A stretch of 64,000 bases of DNA from assembly GCF_016127315.1 (NCBI RefSeq), contig NZ_CP065997.1, positions 1,922,001 through 1,986,000 on the forward strand. Reading direction: 5' to 3'. The position numbers and the translations under genes are program-made. Each line of letters opens with the position of its first letter. The first letter of the stretch is position 1. The notes beneath the pieces are model-generated. The model was not told the DNA's origin. It did no database searches and saw only the letters and a program-made list of their open reading frames with translations. This stretch comes from Achromobacter deleyi (GTDB lineage: Bacteria; Pseudomonadota; Gammaproteobacteria; Burkholderiales; Burkholderiaceae_B). Of the stretch, positions 51,703-61,528 are shown one piece after another.

Positions 51703-53625
51703 TCAGGCGGGCGCGCCGCCCAGATACGCCTCGATAACCTTGGCGTTGCTCTGCACTTCGTTGGGCAGCCCCTCGGCGATCTTCTGGCCGAAGTCCAGCA
51801 CCGACACGGTGTCGCACACTCCCATCACCACATCCATGTGGTGCTCGATCAGGATCAGCGTGATGCCGTGGTCGCGCACCTTGCGGATGATGGCCAGCAG
51901 CTCGACGATGTCGGGCGCCGTCAGGCCGGCCGCCGGTTCGTCCAGCAGCAGCAATTGCGGATCCAGCGCCAGCGCGCGGGCGATCTCCAGCAGGCGCTGC
52001 TTGCCGTAGGGCAGGTTGCGGGCCTCTTCGTTAGCCATGCTCTCCAGGCCGACAAATTCCAGCAGCGCCAGCGCGCGGGCGCGGGCGCCTTGTTCCTCGC
52101 CCTTCCACTTCGGCGTGCGCAGCGCGATGCCGGCCAACCCCGTGGTGAAGGTGTGGTGCAGGCCGACCAGCACGTTCTCCAGCGCCGTCATCTCGCCGAA
52201 CAGCTGCACGTTCTGGAACGTGCGCGCGATGCCGGTGGCCGCGATGTCGGCCGGCGCCAGGCCCACCAGCGACTTGCCGGAGAACTCCACCGAACCGGCC
52301 GTTGGCACGTAGATGCCGGTCAGCACGTTCATCATGGTGCTCTTGCCCGAGCCGTTCGGCCCGATCAGCCCGTGGATGGTGCCGCGCTTGACCGTCAGGT
52401 CGACCTGGTTCAGCGCCTTCAGGCCGCCGAACTGCATCAGCACCTGTTTGGCCGCCAGCAGCGTCTCGCCCTGGCCGCGCGCCGCGTCGGGAACGGCCTC
52501 CTGTCCCTTGACCAGGTCCTGCTTGACCGACAGCGCCGCGCGGCGGGTCGAGAAGAACAGGTTGCGCACGAAGCCGACGATGCCGTCGGGCAGGTAGTAC
52601 ACGACGAACAGGATCATGGCGCCGAAGATCGTCAGGCGCCAGTCGGTCACCGCGTCCAGCCAGTACGAGAACACCGCCAGCAGGATGGTGCCGATCACCG
52701 GCACCGCCACGCGGCGGGCCTCGGTGCGGCCCTTGGAGATGGCGATGGCGCTACCGACCGTCACCAGGATCGCCACGCCCAGCGCGATCAGGCGGAAGGT
52801 GCCGATATCGTCCAGCATCTTGGGCAGCAGCACGATGATCGACGCGCCCAGCAGCGCGCCGGTGCGGCTCTTGCGCCCGCCCATGATGATAGCCAGCAGG
52901 AACAGGATGGTCAGTTCGAAGTTGTAGGTGTTGGGCGAGATGTACTGCTCGGAATAGGAATACAGCGCGCCCGCCAGGCCGGCGAAACCGGCGCTGATGA
53001 CGAAGGCGAACACCTTGTGCCGGTAGACCGACACGCCCATGCAGTCCGAGGCGATCGGGCTGTCGCGCAAGGCTTCGAACGAGCGGCCCAGGTGCGATTT
53101 CAGGATCCGGTGCACCACGATCAGCGACAGCACCAGCAACGCCGCCACCAGCCAGAAGTACTCGCTCTTGGTCAGGATGTGTCCGCCGATCGACGGCTTG
53201 GGGATCTTGATGCCGAGCGGGCCCTCGGTCATGAAGGTCATCTCGTTGATCAGGATCTGGATGATGGTGCCAAAGGCCAGCGTCACCATCGCCAGGTACG
53301 GCCCGGTGACCCGCAGCGCCGGCAGCGCCAGCACCGCGCCGAAGGCCGCCGCGATCAGGATGGCGGCTGGCAGGATCACCCAGATCGGCATCTGCAGGTG
53401 GAAGAACAGCACGCCGGCCACATACGAGCCGATGCCGAACAGGCCGGCATGGCCCAGCGATACCTGGCCGGTATAGCCCACCACGATATCGAGCCCGAAC
53501 AGCAGGATCGAATAGATCATGATGGTTTCGATCAGGTGCAGGTAATACGTGTTGGTCACGCCCAGCGGCACGGCGGCCAGGCAGGCCACGGCCACGATGG
53601 ATAGCAGAAGGTGCAGGGGTTTCAT
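51703..53625 (-). CDS. livMG: Fused LivM permease-LivG ATPase
   Basis: The 640-residue product joins a LivM-type permease (about residues 1-380; GYTGQVSLGHAGLFGIGSY, LPALRVTGPYLAMVTLAFG, LTILFLLAIIMGGRKSRTGALLGA) to a LivG ATPase (about 385-640; LIGPNGSGKSTMMNVLTG, ARTFQNVQLFGEMTALENVLV, LPYGKQRLLEIARALAL, LLLLDEPAAGLTAP, ending in YLGGAPA). The link (LVKGQEAVPDAARGQGETLLAAKQ) is hydrophilic. No internal stop or frameshift is seen, so the fusion looks real; fused liv proteins occur elsewhere but cluster 1 of this window has them separate. Confidence 0.93.
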   Translation of the reverse strand: MKPLHLLLSIVAVACLAAVPLGVTNTYYLHLIETIMIYSILLFGLDIVVGYTGQVSLGHAGLFGIGSYVAGVLFFHLQMPIWVILPAAILIAAAFGAVLALPALRVTGPYLAMVTLAFGTIIQILINEMTFMTEGPLGIKIPKPSIGGHILTKSEYFWLVAALLVLSLIVVHRILKSHLGRSFEALRDSPIASDCMGVSVYRHKVFAFVISAGFAGLAGALYSYSEQYISPNTYNFELTILFLLAIIMGGRKSRTGALLGASIIVLLPKMLDDIGTFRLIALGVAILVTVGSAIAISKGRTEARRVAVPVIGTILLAVFSYWLDAVTDWRLTIFGAMILFVVYYLPDGIVGFVRNLFFSTRRAALSVKQDLVKGQEAVPDAARGQGETLLAAKQVLMQFGGLKALNQVDLTVKRGTIHGLIGPNGSGKSTMMNVLTGIYVPTAGSVEFSGKSLVGLAPADIAATGIARTFQNVQLFGEMTALENVLVGLHHTFTTGLAGIALRTPKWKGEEQGARARALALLEFVGLESMANEEARNLPYGKQRLLEIARALALDPQLLLLDEPAAGLTAPDIVELLAIIRKVRDHGITLILIEHHMDVVMGVCDTVSVLDFGQKIAEGLPNEVQSNAKVIEAYLGGAPA

Positions 53626-53628
53626 CGC

Positions 53629-54501
53629 TTACACCTTCTTGATCGCGGTCTTGCCGAACAGGCCGGCGGGCTTGAAGGTCAGTACGAGCAGCAGCAGGAC
53701 CAGTCCCGGCACGTCTTTGTACCCCGTCGAAAGATAGAAGCCGGTCGTGGTCTCGGCGATCCCCAGGATCAGCCCGCCCACCACCACGCCCATGCCGCTG
53801 GACAGGCCGCCGATGATGGCGACGGCGAAGGCCTTCAGGCCGAGCACCGCGCCCATGGTGGCGCCAGTCAGCGTCAGCGGCGCCACCAGCACGCCCGCGA
53901 AGGCGGCGGTCAGCGACGACAGGGCATACGAAAACGTGATCACCATGCCGGTGTTGATGCCCATCAGGCCGGCGGCGTCGCGGTCATTGGACGTAGCGAC
54001 GAAGGCCTTGCCGTAGATGGACTTGCGGTTGAACACTTCCACCAGCAGCATCATGGCCAGCGCGCCGAACACCACCAGCAATTCCATCGGCAGCACGTTG
54101 GCGCCCAGCACCTCGATCGGCGCCTCGGGCAGCGGCGAGGGAAAGCGCAGGTCGTCGCGGCCCCAGATGTTCTCGGCCACGTTCTTGAAGATGATGCCCA
54201 GCGCGATGGTGGCCATGATCCAGCCGAACTCGGAGCGCGTCTTGATGGCCGGCCGCACGCCGACCCGTTCGACCAGCACGCCTTGCGCGAAGCCGAAGAG
54301 GCAGACGATGGGAATCATGACCCAGTAGTTCACGCCCAGGCCGACCAGCGTGAGCCCGACCAGCGCGCCCAGCATCAGGGCTTCGCCCTGGCCGAAGTTC
54401 AGGGTGCCGGACGTGGCGAAGGTGAGCTGGTACCCGAACGCGATGACGGCATAGATCATGCCTAGCGCGATACCGCTATAGATAAGCTGTAGAAGAATCA
54501 T
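53629..54501 (-). CDS. livH: Branched-chain amino acid ABC transporter permease LivH, cluster 2
   Basis: The 290-residue permease begins LLQLIYSGIALGMIYAVIAFGYQLTF and contains LGLKAFAVAIIGGLSSGMGVVVGGLILG and ETTTGFYLSTGYKDVPG near the end, both LivH hallmarks. It ends three bases before the fused livMG start. Confidence 0.94.
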   Translation of the reverse strand: MILLQLIYSGIALGMIYAVIAFGYQLTFATSGTLNFGQGEALMLGALVGLTLVGLGVNYWVMIPIVCLFGFAQGVLVERVGVRPAIKTRSEFGWIMATIALGIIFKNVAENIWGRDDLRFPSPLPEAPIEVLGANVLPMELLVVFGALAMMLLVEVFNRKSIYGKAFVATSNDRDAAGLMGINTGMVITFSYALSSLTAAFAGVLVAPLTLTGATMGAVLGLKAFAVAIIGGLSSGMGVVVGGLILGIAETTTGFYLSTGYKDVPGLVLLLLVLTFKPAGLFGKTAIKKV

Positions 54502-54572
54502 GGTGTGTGTCGTGAGGCGCTGTGTTCCGTCCCAACCCCCTTGGGCAGAACGCTGTTGTCAGGCGACTGCAT

Positions 54573-54627
54573 GCCGGCGCCCCGCGCGCGGGGACGCCGG
54601 CGGCGGCGACCGGGCAGCCGCCGCCGC
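54573..54627 (-). promoter_or_regulatory. GC-rich hairpins between livJ and livH of cluster 2
   Basis: GCCGGCG (54573-54579) pairs with CGCCGGC (54595-54601) enclosing a CCCCGCG/CGCGGGG palindrome, and a second hairpin (GCGGCGGC/GCCGCCGC) follows to about 54627. Placed between the binding-protein gene and the permease genes, such structures usually stabilise the upstream mRNA and keep the binding protein in excess. No U-tract is present. Confidence 0.65.
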
Positions 54628-54643
54628 ATTGCTTCGGACGAAC

Positions 54644-55807
54644 TTAGTTGGCCTTGACCACGCGGCCGCCCTTGACCTCGCCGATGACCACTTCCTTGAC
54701 GCCGATGGCGTCGTGGTTGTCGTGGGTGAAGGGTTTGTTGTAGGTCATCACTACGCCTTCGACGGGCGTCTGCAGGTTCTCGAGCGCTTCACGGATCTTC
54801 GGGCCTTCCGTGGAGTTGGCCTGCTTGATGGCCGCGGCCAGCAGGAAGATCGAGTCGTAGCCCTGGGCCGCCGACACCGGCGAGTCGATGCGGTTGTTCT
54901 TGGGCTTGAACTTGGCCAGGTAGGCGTCGATGAAGGCCTTGCGCTTGGGCGTGTCCGGATCCTGGATGAAGGTCTGCGGCATGCGCGCGCCCTCGCCGTT
55001 GGCGCCGGAGTTGTCGATGTAGTTGGCCATCGACAGCGTCCAGCTGCCGATGATCGGCACCTTCCAGCCCAGCTTGGCCATGCCGTTGGCGATCTGCGCC
55101 AGCTCGGGGCCGATGCCGTAGGTCAGCACGGCTTCGGCGCCCGCGGCCTTGGCCTTGAGCAGCTGGGCCGTCATGTCGACGTCCTTGATGTTGAACTTCT
55201 CGACCGCCACCGGCTTGATGCCCTTGGCGTCCAGGGCCTTTTCCAGGTCCTCGCGGCCGAGCTGGCCGTAGTTGGTGGAGTCGGCCAGGATCGCGACCTT
55301 CTTGAAGCCGCGGCGGGTCACGGCCTCCTCGACGATCATCGGCGCCTGGATGCTGTCGTGCGCCGCGTTGCGGAACACGTAGTTGTCCGGGTATTCCGGC
55401 GCCTTGAACTGGTGCGTGATGACGCTGCCGGTGGCGACGTTGTTGAACACCGGGATCTTGGCGTCCTGGTAGAAGCGCTGCGAGGCCAGCGCCACGCCGG
55501 TGTTGATGTAGCCGACCGTGGCGGTGACCTGCTCCTTGTTGATCAGTTCCTGGGCGATCTGCACGCCGCGCTCGTTCTTGGCTTCGTCGTCACGTTCCAC
55601 CGCGACCAGTTGCCGGCCGAGCACGCCGCCGCCCTTGTTGATTTCCTCGATGGCCAGGCGCACGCCGTCGCGCATGCTGACGCCCATGGAGGACGAGCCC
55701 CCGGTGTAGGGACCGGCCACGCCGATCTTGATGGGGTCGGCGGCGTAGCCCGCGGCCGATACGGCAAAAGCAAGGGTTCCTGCAAGCAGCTTCAAACGAA
55801 AATCCAT
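54644..55807 (-). CDS. livJ: Branched-chain amino acid ABC transporter binding protein, cluster 2
   Basis: The 387-residue periplasmic protein has a signal peptide ending AAGYAAD and a type-I fold: IKIGVAGPYTGGSSSMGVSMRDG, LAIEEINKGGGVLGRQLVAVERDD, VTATVGYINTGVALASQRFYQ and GFKKVAILADSTNYGQLGRED. It fits LivJ/LivK proteins for branched-chain amino acids or related compounds. First gene of the cluster 2 operon on the minus strand, with an ATG at 55807. Confidence 0.92.
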   Translation of the reverse strand: MDFRLKLLAGTLAFAVSAAGYAADPIKIGVAGPYTGGSSSMGVSMRDGVRLAIEEINKGGGVLGRQLVAVERDDEAKNERGVQIAQELINKEQVTATVGYINTGVALASQRFYQDAKIPVFNNVATGSVITHQFKAPEYPDNYVFRNAAHDSIQAPMIVEEAVTRRGFKKVAILADSTNYGQLGREDLEKALDAKGIKPVAVEKFNIKDVDMTAQLLKAKAAGAEAVLTYGIGPELAQIANGMAKLGWKVPIIGSWTLSMANYIDNSGANGEGARMPQTFIQDPDTPKRKAFIDAYLAKFKPKNNRIDSPVSAAQGYDSIFLLAAAIKQANSTEGPKIREALENLQTPVEGVVMTYNKPFTHDNHDAIGVKEVVIGEVKGGRVVKAN

Positions 55808-56072
55808 GGATGTCTCCGTTGTAATTAGTAGAACTGCGTGGAAAACCGTGTGCCGGCGCCAGGCGGCGAGGAAAGAAGATGGGTGGCGCACTCCTGTTGC
55901 GTGTTGTGACTGTCTGCTTAATCGCTTACGCGAATCTGACCCGGCGGGGTTTTTCCGCGTAAATACCTAGTACGGACGCACGGGTTGTGGGTCAGGCGCG
56001 GCCATGTTCGGCGCATCCTAGCCAGCGATGCGTCATGGTGCGCGGAATTTCCTTCCGCCCGGGGCTGGAAAT
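55808..56072. other. Intergenic region upstream of livJ cluster 2
   Basis: About 265 bases between livJ and the LysR gene, both read leftwards. It should carry the livJ promoter. No clear hexamers, operator or RNA gene is seen; an incomplete GC-rich hairpin lies near 55938-55960. Confidence 0.35.
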
Positions 56073-57014
56073 TTATTCCGGCATGGCCGGCAGGCCGCGT
56101 GGCCATTGGGATGCGCGTTCGCAGACCTCGGCCAGCCATAGGGAAAACGCTTGGGCCGCGCCGCCGGGCGGACGTGAGATTTCGGTGCACAGGTGGTACT
56201 GCGATTCGCCCGGGGTCTCGATGTCGAGCACGCGCAGCAATTTGCCTTCGTCGAGCCATTCGGCGGCGAGCGTGCGGCGGGTCAGGGCGATACCCTGGCC
56301 GGCGCGGGCGGCCGCCAGCATCATGCCCAGGTCGACCAGCCAGACGCCGCGGGCGGGCTCGGGCCAGTCCAGTCCCGCCGCGGCCAGCCACGGGCGCCAG
56401 GGCTCCATCGGGCAGCGCAGCAGGGCGGCGCGCGACAGGTCCTGGGGGCGGTCGAAGGGGCCATGGGTGTCGCGGTAGGCCGGCGAGCACACGGCGAACA
56501 CCGGGTCGCTGGTCAGCGGGCGGGCATGCAGGCCGGGGTACTTGCCGCTGCCGAAGCGGATCCAGACGTCGGCGTTGGGCGGCATGATGTCCAGGTAGGG
56601 AATGGACAGCATGATCTCCAGTTCGACGTCGGGATGGGCGGCGGTGAAGCCGGGCAGGGCGGGGATCAGCACCTGGCGGGCGAAGGTGGGCGTGGACACG
56701 ACCCGCAGGGGTTCGAGCTTGGGTTCGCCGCGCTTGTGCAGCGAGGCGTCCGACAGCAGGTCCAGCGCGGTGCGCACCTGTTCCAGGTATTCGCGCCCGG
56801 CGGCGCTCAGGGTGGCGCCGCGGCTGCTGCGGATGAACAGGGTGACGTCGAGCTGCGCCTCCAGCGCGGCGATGCGCTTGCCGATGGCGCTGGCGGTGAC
56901 GAACAGTTCTTCGCTGGCGCGCTCGAACGAGCCGAGCCGGGCGGCCGCCTCGAAGGCCTGGATGGCGGCCAGGGGCGGCAGGCGCACGTCTTTGGAGGGA
57001 GAGGGTCCGCGCAT
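56073..57014 (-). CDS. LysR-family regulator, GcvA-like
   Basis: The 313-residue protein has the N-terminal helix-turn-helix LPPLAAIQAFEAAARLGSFERASEELFVTASAIGKRIAALE and the typical effector-binding half with QVRTALDLLSDA, PNADVWIRFGSGKYPGLHARPL and ARAGQGIALTRRTLAAEWL. It is of the GcvA-type subgroup. The ATG at 57014 is used. No obvious divergent target gene is next to it; the small monooxygenase-like gene lies upstream on the same strand. Confidence 0.9.
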   Translation of the reverse strand: MRGPSPSKDVRLPPLAAIQAFEAAARLGSFERASEELFVTASAIGKRIAALEAQLDVTLFIRSSRGATLSAAGREYLEQVRTALDLLSDASLHKRGEPKLEPLRVVSTPTFARQVLIPALPGFTAAHPDVELEIMLSIPYLDIMPPNADVWIRFGSGKYPGLHARPLTSDPVFAVCSPAYRDTHGPFDRPQDLSRAALLRCPMEPWRPWLAAAGLDWPEPARGVWLVDLGMMLAAARAGQGIALTRRTLAAEWLDEGKLLRVLDIETPGESQYHLCTEISRPPGGAAQAFSLWLAEVCERASQWPRGLPAMPE

Positions 57015-57066
57015 GATCGTCTGGCGGGCCGGCCATGCGCCCGACGAAAGAGTGGCAACCCGGTGA

Positions 57067-57432
57067 TTATAAAAGTGCTGGGCCCGGCAGTCCGTCCCCG
57101 TATTCCCTTAGCACCTGGGCGATGACGACCCGGTAGCCGTCCAGCCAGCGCGATTGCGCCGCCTTGGCCTGCTGGTGGACGGGGTGGCGGATCAGGGCCT
57201 CCAGGGCTTCCAGCGATTCCCAGTAGTAGACGTTGGCGTACAGGCCGTGCGCGGGATCTTCCCAGGCTTCTTCGCCCAGGTAGCCGGGGGTGGCCCGGGC
57301 CGCCTCGGCGATGGCCTGGTCGAGCCGGTGAAAGTCGTCGTCGAACTGTTTCTTGGCGAAGATGAAGGTGGCGGTATAGCGCGCCGGCCCCGAGCGGGCG
57401 GGGCTGGCGGGACAGGCGGCGGCGTCGGGCAC
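57067..57432 (-). CDS. Antibiotic biosynthesis monooxygenase (ABM)-like small protein
   Basis: The 121-residue product resembles the dimeric ferredoxin-like ABM family: TATFIFAKKQFDDDFHRLDQAIAEAARATPGYLGEEAWEDPAHGLYANVYYWESLEALEALIRHPVHQQAKAA shows the family pattern of a central YWES strand and a HPVHQ motif. Its role, oxygenase or heme handling, is unclear. The GTG start at 57432 is inferred; there is no ATG. It starts six bases after the lysE stop and so may be translated with it. Confidence 0.75.
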   Translation of the reverse strand: MPDAAACPASPARSGPARYTATFIFAKKQFDDDFHRLDQAIAEAARATPGYLGEEAWEDPAHGLYANVYYWESLEALEALIRHPVHQQAKAAQSRWLDGYRVVIAQVLREYGDGLPGPALL

Positions 57433-57437
57433 GGCCG

Positions 57438-58070
57438 TCAGACGCCCTTGACCGCCAGGCTGATCGCCAGGCCGGCCATGACCACGGCGATGACGCCGTC
57501 CAGCACGCGCCAGGCCGAGGCGCTGGCGAAAAAGCGCGCGAACAGGCGCGAACCGATGCCCAGCACGGCCAGCCACAGCAGGCTGGCGGTGAAGGCGCCG
57601 GCGGCGAACGCCATGCGGGCGTCATCGAAGCCGTGGGCCAGCGAGCCCACCACCACCATGTCGAGCCAGAAGTGCGGGTTCAGCAGCGAAAAGCCCAGCG
57701 CGCCCAGCATCGCGGCGCGGCGCGAGGGCACCACGTCGCGCGCGGCGGCCAGCCCGCCGGTGGCGGTCCAGGCGCGGCGCGCCGATTGCAGCGCGTACCA
57801 GGTGAGGAACGCCACGCCGAACCACAGCACCGCGGCGGTCAGCCACGGGAACCAGGCGGTCAGGGCCTGCAGGCCCGAGACGCTGGCGAAGATGAAGATC
57901 GCGTCGATCAGCGCGCAGATGGCGACCACGGACAGCAGGTGCGCGCGCATCAATCCCTGGCGCAGGATGAACGCGCTTTGCGCGCCGACGACGGCGAACA
58001 GGCCCAGCCCGGTGGCCGTGCCGCTGGCCCAGGCGGTGAGGAAGAGGGGGGATGACAACGTGGCGAACAT
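57438..58070 (-). CDS. lysE: LysE/ArgO-type amino acid exporter
   Basis: The 210-residue, six-span exporter has the N-terminal VVGAQSAFILRQGLMRAHLLSVVAICALIDAIFI typical of LysE/ArgO, and GFSLLNPHFWLDMVVVGSLA later, both family hallmarks. It exports lysine or arginine when they accumulate. ATG 58070 is preferred to an upstream start. It is divergent from an ArgP/LysG-type regulator, the classical lysE-lysG pairing. Confidence 0.93.
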   Translation of the reverse strand: MFATLSSPLFLTAWASGTATGLGLFAVVGAQSAFILRQGLMRAHLLSVVAICALIDAIFIFASVSGLQALTAWFPWLTAAVLWFGVAFLTWYALQSARRAWTATGGLAAARDVVPSRRAAMLGALGFSLLNPHFWLDMVVVGSLAHGFDDARMAFAAGAFTASLLWLAVLGIGSRLFARFFASASAWRVLDGVIAVVMAGLAISLAVKGV

Positions 58071-58220
58071 GACTGCGAACCTTTTGACTGCAACGCCTTG
58101 TGGTGGCGCTTGGGAAACCGGGCCGGCAGCGTCGCGCATACCGGCAATGCATCATTTTCGCTTGCGGCCAATATGAAATACAGCTAATTTTCCTTCACTA
58201 TCTTAAGCAAAACTAATTCA

Positions 58221-59120
58221 ATGAAAATCGATCACGGCAACCTGCGCGCCCTGGCCGCGGTGGTGCGCGAAGGCAGTTTCGAGCGCGCCGCGCTGGCGCT
58301 GAGCGTGACGCCGTCGGCGGTCTCGCAGCGGATCAAGGCGCTTGAAGACCGCATGGGCCGGCTGCTGGTCCAGCGCACCGTGCCGGCCGCCGCCACTGGC
58401 GATGGCCAGGTGCTGGTGCAGCTGGCCGAGCAGACGGCGCTGCTGGAACATGACGCGCTGAACCGGCTGGGCGTGGCGGACGACGACGTGCCGCACGCCA
58501 GCATCCCCATCGCGGTCAACCACGACAGCCTGGAAACCTGGTTCGTCGACGCGGCGTTGCAGTTTTCCAGCCGCACCCGCGCCACGCTCGACATGCAGTC
58601 CGAGGACCAGGACCACACCGCCGCGCTGCTGCGCAACGGGTCGGTGCTGGGCGCGGTGACGACGCTGGCCGATCCGGTGCAGGGCTGCCGCATCCATGCG
58701 CTGGGCAGCATGCGCTACGTGGCGACGTGCACGCCGGCCTTCCACAAGCGCTATTTCGCGCAGGGGGTGAACGCGCAGACGCTGGCGCAGGCGCCGGTGC
58801 TGGTGTTCAACCGCAAGGACGCGCTGCAGGCGCGCTTCGCCCACAAGATCTCCGATCCGGCGCCGTGGCAGCCGCCAGTCTGGTGGGTGCCATCCACCCG
58901 CGCCTTCGTGCAGGCGACGCTGGGCGGGCTGGGCTGGACCATGAATCCGCTGCCGCTGGTGCAGGAACACCTTGACGCAGGTCATCTGGTGCTGCTGCGG
59001 GGGCGCGCCTGGGAGGATGTGCCGCTGTACTGGCAGCATTGGCGGGTAAACTCCGAAGCGATGGAAGCTTTGACGGATTCGGTCCTGTCAGCCGCCCGCA
59101 GCCTGGTCCGGCGGCGTTAA
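58221..59120 (+). CDS. argP: LysR-family regulator, ArgP/LysG type
   Basis: The 299-residue protein begins with the helix-turn-helix MKIDHGNLRALAAVVREGSF and VTPSAVSQRIKALEDRMGRLLVQRT, characteristic of ArgP/IciA/LysG. The C-terminal half (IPIAVNHDSLETWFVDAALQF, LGSMRYVATCTPAF, GGLGWTMNPLPLVQEHL) fits the same subgroup, which senses lysine or arginine. It should activate the divergent exporter gene. About 150 bases separate the two starts. Confidence 0.92.
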   Translation: MKIDHGNLRALAAVVREGSFERAALALSVTPSAVSQRIKALEDRMGRLLVQRTVPAAATGDGQVLVQLAEQTALLEHDALNRLGVADDDVPHASIPIAVNHDSLETWFVDAALQFSSRTRATLDMQSEDQDHTAALLRNGSVLGAVTTLADPVQGCRIHALGSMRYVATCTPAFHKRYFAQGVNAQTLAQAPVLVFNRKDALQARFAHKISDPAPWQPPVWWVPSTRAFVQATLGGLGWTMNPLPLVQEHLDAGHLVLLRGRAWEDVPLYWQHWRVNSEAMEALTDSVLSAARSLVRRR

Positions 59121-59139
59121 CCCCATAGGAGAACACCCC

Positions 59140-59631
59140 ATGAACATCCGCAAGTTCGCCGCTGTCGCCATCCTGGGCCTGTGCGCGGCCGGTTCGGCCT
59201 GGGCCAAGGACTACAAGGTCGGCGAGGTCGAGGTCGATGATCTCTGGGTGCGCGCGTCTGCCCCGGGCCAGTCCAACGGCGCCGGCTACATGGACATCGA
59301 CAACGAGGCTAAGACGGCCGACCGCCTGCTGTCGATCTCGTCCGATGCCGCCGAGCGCGTCGAGCTGCATACGGTGGAGACCGCCAACGGCGTGGCCAAG
59401 ATGCGCCAGGTCGAGGGCGGCATCGCGCTGCCGGCCAACGGCGAGGTCAAGCTGTCCCCGGGCGGCTACCACGTCATGTTCATCAAGCTGAAGGCGCCGT
59501 TCGCCGAGGGCGCCACGGTGCCGGCTACGCTCAGGTTCGAGAAGGCGGGCGAGGTGGCGGTGCAGTTCAAGGTCAAGCCGGCTTCGCACAACCCCGGCAT
59601 GAGCCACGACCACGGCGCGATGAAGCACTGA
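59140..59631 (+). CDS. PCu(A)C family periplasmic copper chaperone
   Basis: The 163-residue product has a signal peptide ending AGSAWAK and the PCu(A)C copper-binding pattern: His in RVELHTVE, Met ten residues later in AKMRQVEGG, then GGYHVMFIKL with the His-x-Met pair. A His/Met-rich C terminus (NPGMSHDHGAMKH) adds probable copper ligands. These proteins deliver copper to cytochrome oxidase. AGGAGA lies before the ATG at 59140. Confidence 0.92.
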   Translation: MNIRKFAAVAILGLCAAGSAWAKDYKVGEVEVDDLWVRASAPGQSNGAGYMDIDNEAKTADRLLSISSDAAERVELHTVETANGVAKMRQVEGGIALPANGEVKLSPGGYHVMFIKLKAPFAEGATVPATLRFEKAGEVAVQFKVKPASHNPGMSHDHGAMKH

Positions 59632-59653
59632 TCCCGCCGGGCGGTCCGGAATG

Positions 59654-59694
59654 AAGAAAGGCGGCAGGCTGTTCGAGCCTGCCGCCTTTCTTTT
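59654..59694. terminator. Bidirectional terminator between convergent genes
   Basis: AAGAAAGGCGGCAGGCT (59654-59670) pairs perfectly with AGCCTGCCGCCTTTCTT (59676-59692) around GTTCG. T-rich on one side and A-rich on the other, it can end both the chaperone gene and the oppositely read gdhA. Confidence 0.92.
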
Positions 59695-59730
59695 GCCGCC
59701 AGCCGGCGCCCGGGGGCGCCGGCGTGTCGA

Positions 59731-61077
<1,347 letters not shown>

Positions 61078-61086
61078 GATCTCCTT

Positions 61087-61095
61087 GGGGGGGGG
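61087..61095 (-). repeat. Homopolymer of nine G/C upstream of gdhA
   Basis: Nine G on the plus strand (C on the coding strand) lie directly upstream of the gdhA ribosome site AAGGAG. Tracts of this length slip during replication, and in related bacteria such C-runs in promoters drive phase variation. Here the run is in the leader, so any effect would be on spacing or leader structure. Confidence 0.6.
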
Positions 61096-61159
61096 TTCGA
61101 ATGAGTGCGGAGATGCGCTGTTTTGGGGCGTCGAATCTCCGAATTGGTGCAATGCGCAC

Positions 61160-61500
61160 CGGCTTGGTGCGAGATTGTAGGGCTAATTTGTTGCCCCGCG
61201 CAAAGCCGAAAAGCGCGCCATCACCTTGATATCAAAGCACTTTTTTCTTATTTTATTGGGGACGCATAAGACTTTGACCAAGGGAGAGGGAACCCCTGCT
61301 GCCATAGGGAAGACCGTGAGGCATTGAATTCACAGGGAAAATTAATACGTCCCTAATATTATTCAATTTTTGAAAGCGGTGAGGGATGCCCGTCTCATAG
61401 GGGAATCCATCTCCGAAGCAGGGCATGGTCCTATTTCGGCAGGTCCCTTTCCACTTTATATGTCCCTAATTATATTTTGAGTCAGATCATGCGCGGGCGG
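61160..61500. other. AT-rich region with repeated GTCCC-AAT motifs
   Basis: Between gdhA and the exonuclease III gene, about 340 bases are strongly AT-rich. The motif GTCCC(T/C)AAT followed by an AT run occurs three times: on the minus strand at 61247-61265, and on the plus strand at 61349-61366 and 61462-61479. No gene is supported. It may be a regulatory region or an eroded inserted element. Confidence 0.45.
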
Positions 61501-61528
61501 CGTAATCCCGGTTCCGCCGCCCGGGGCT

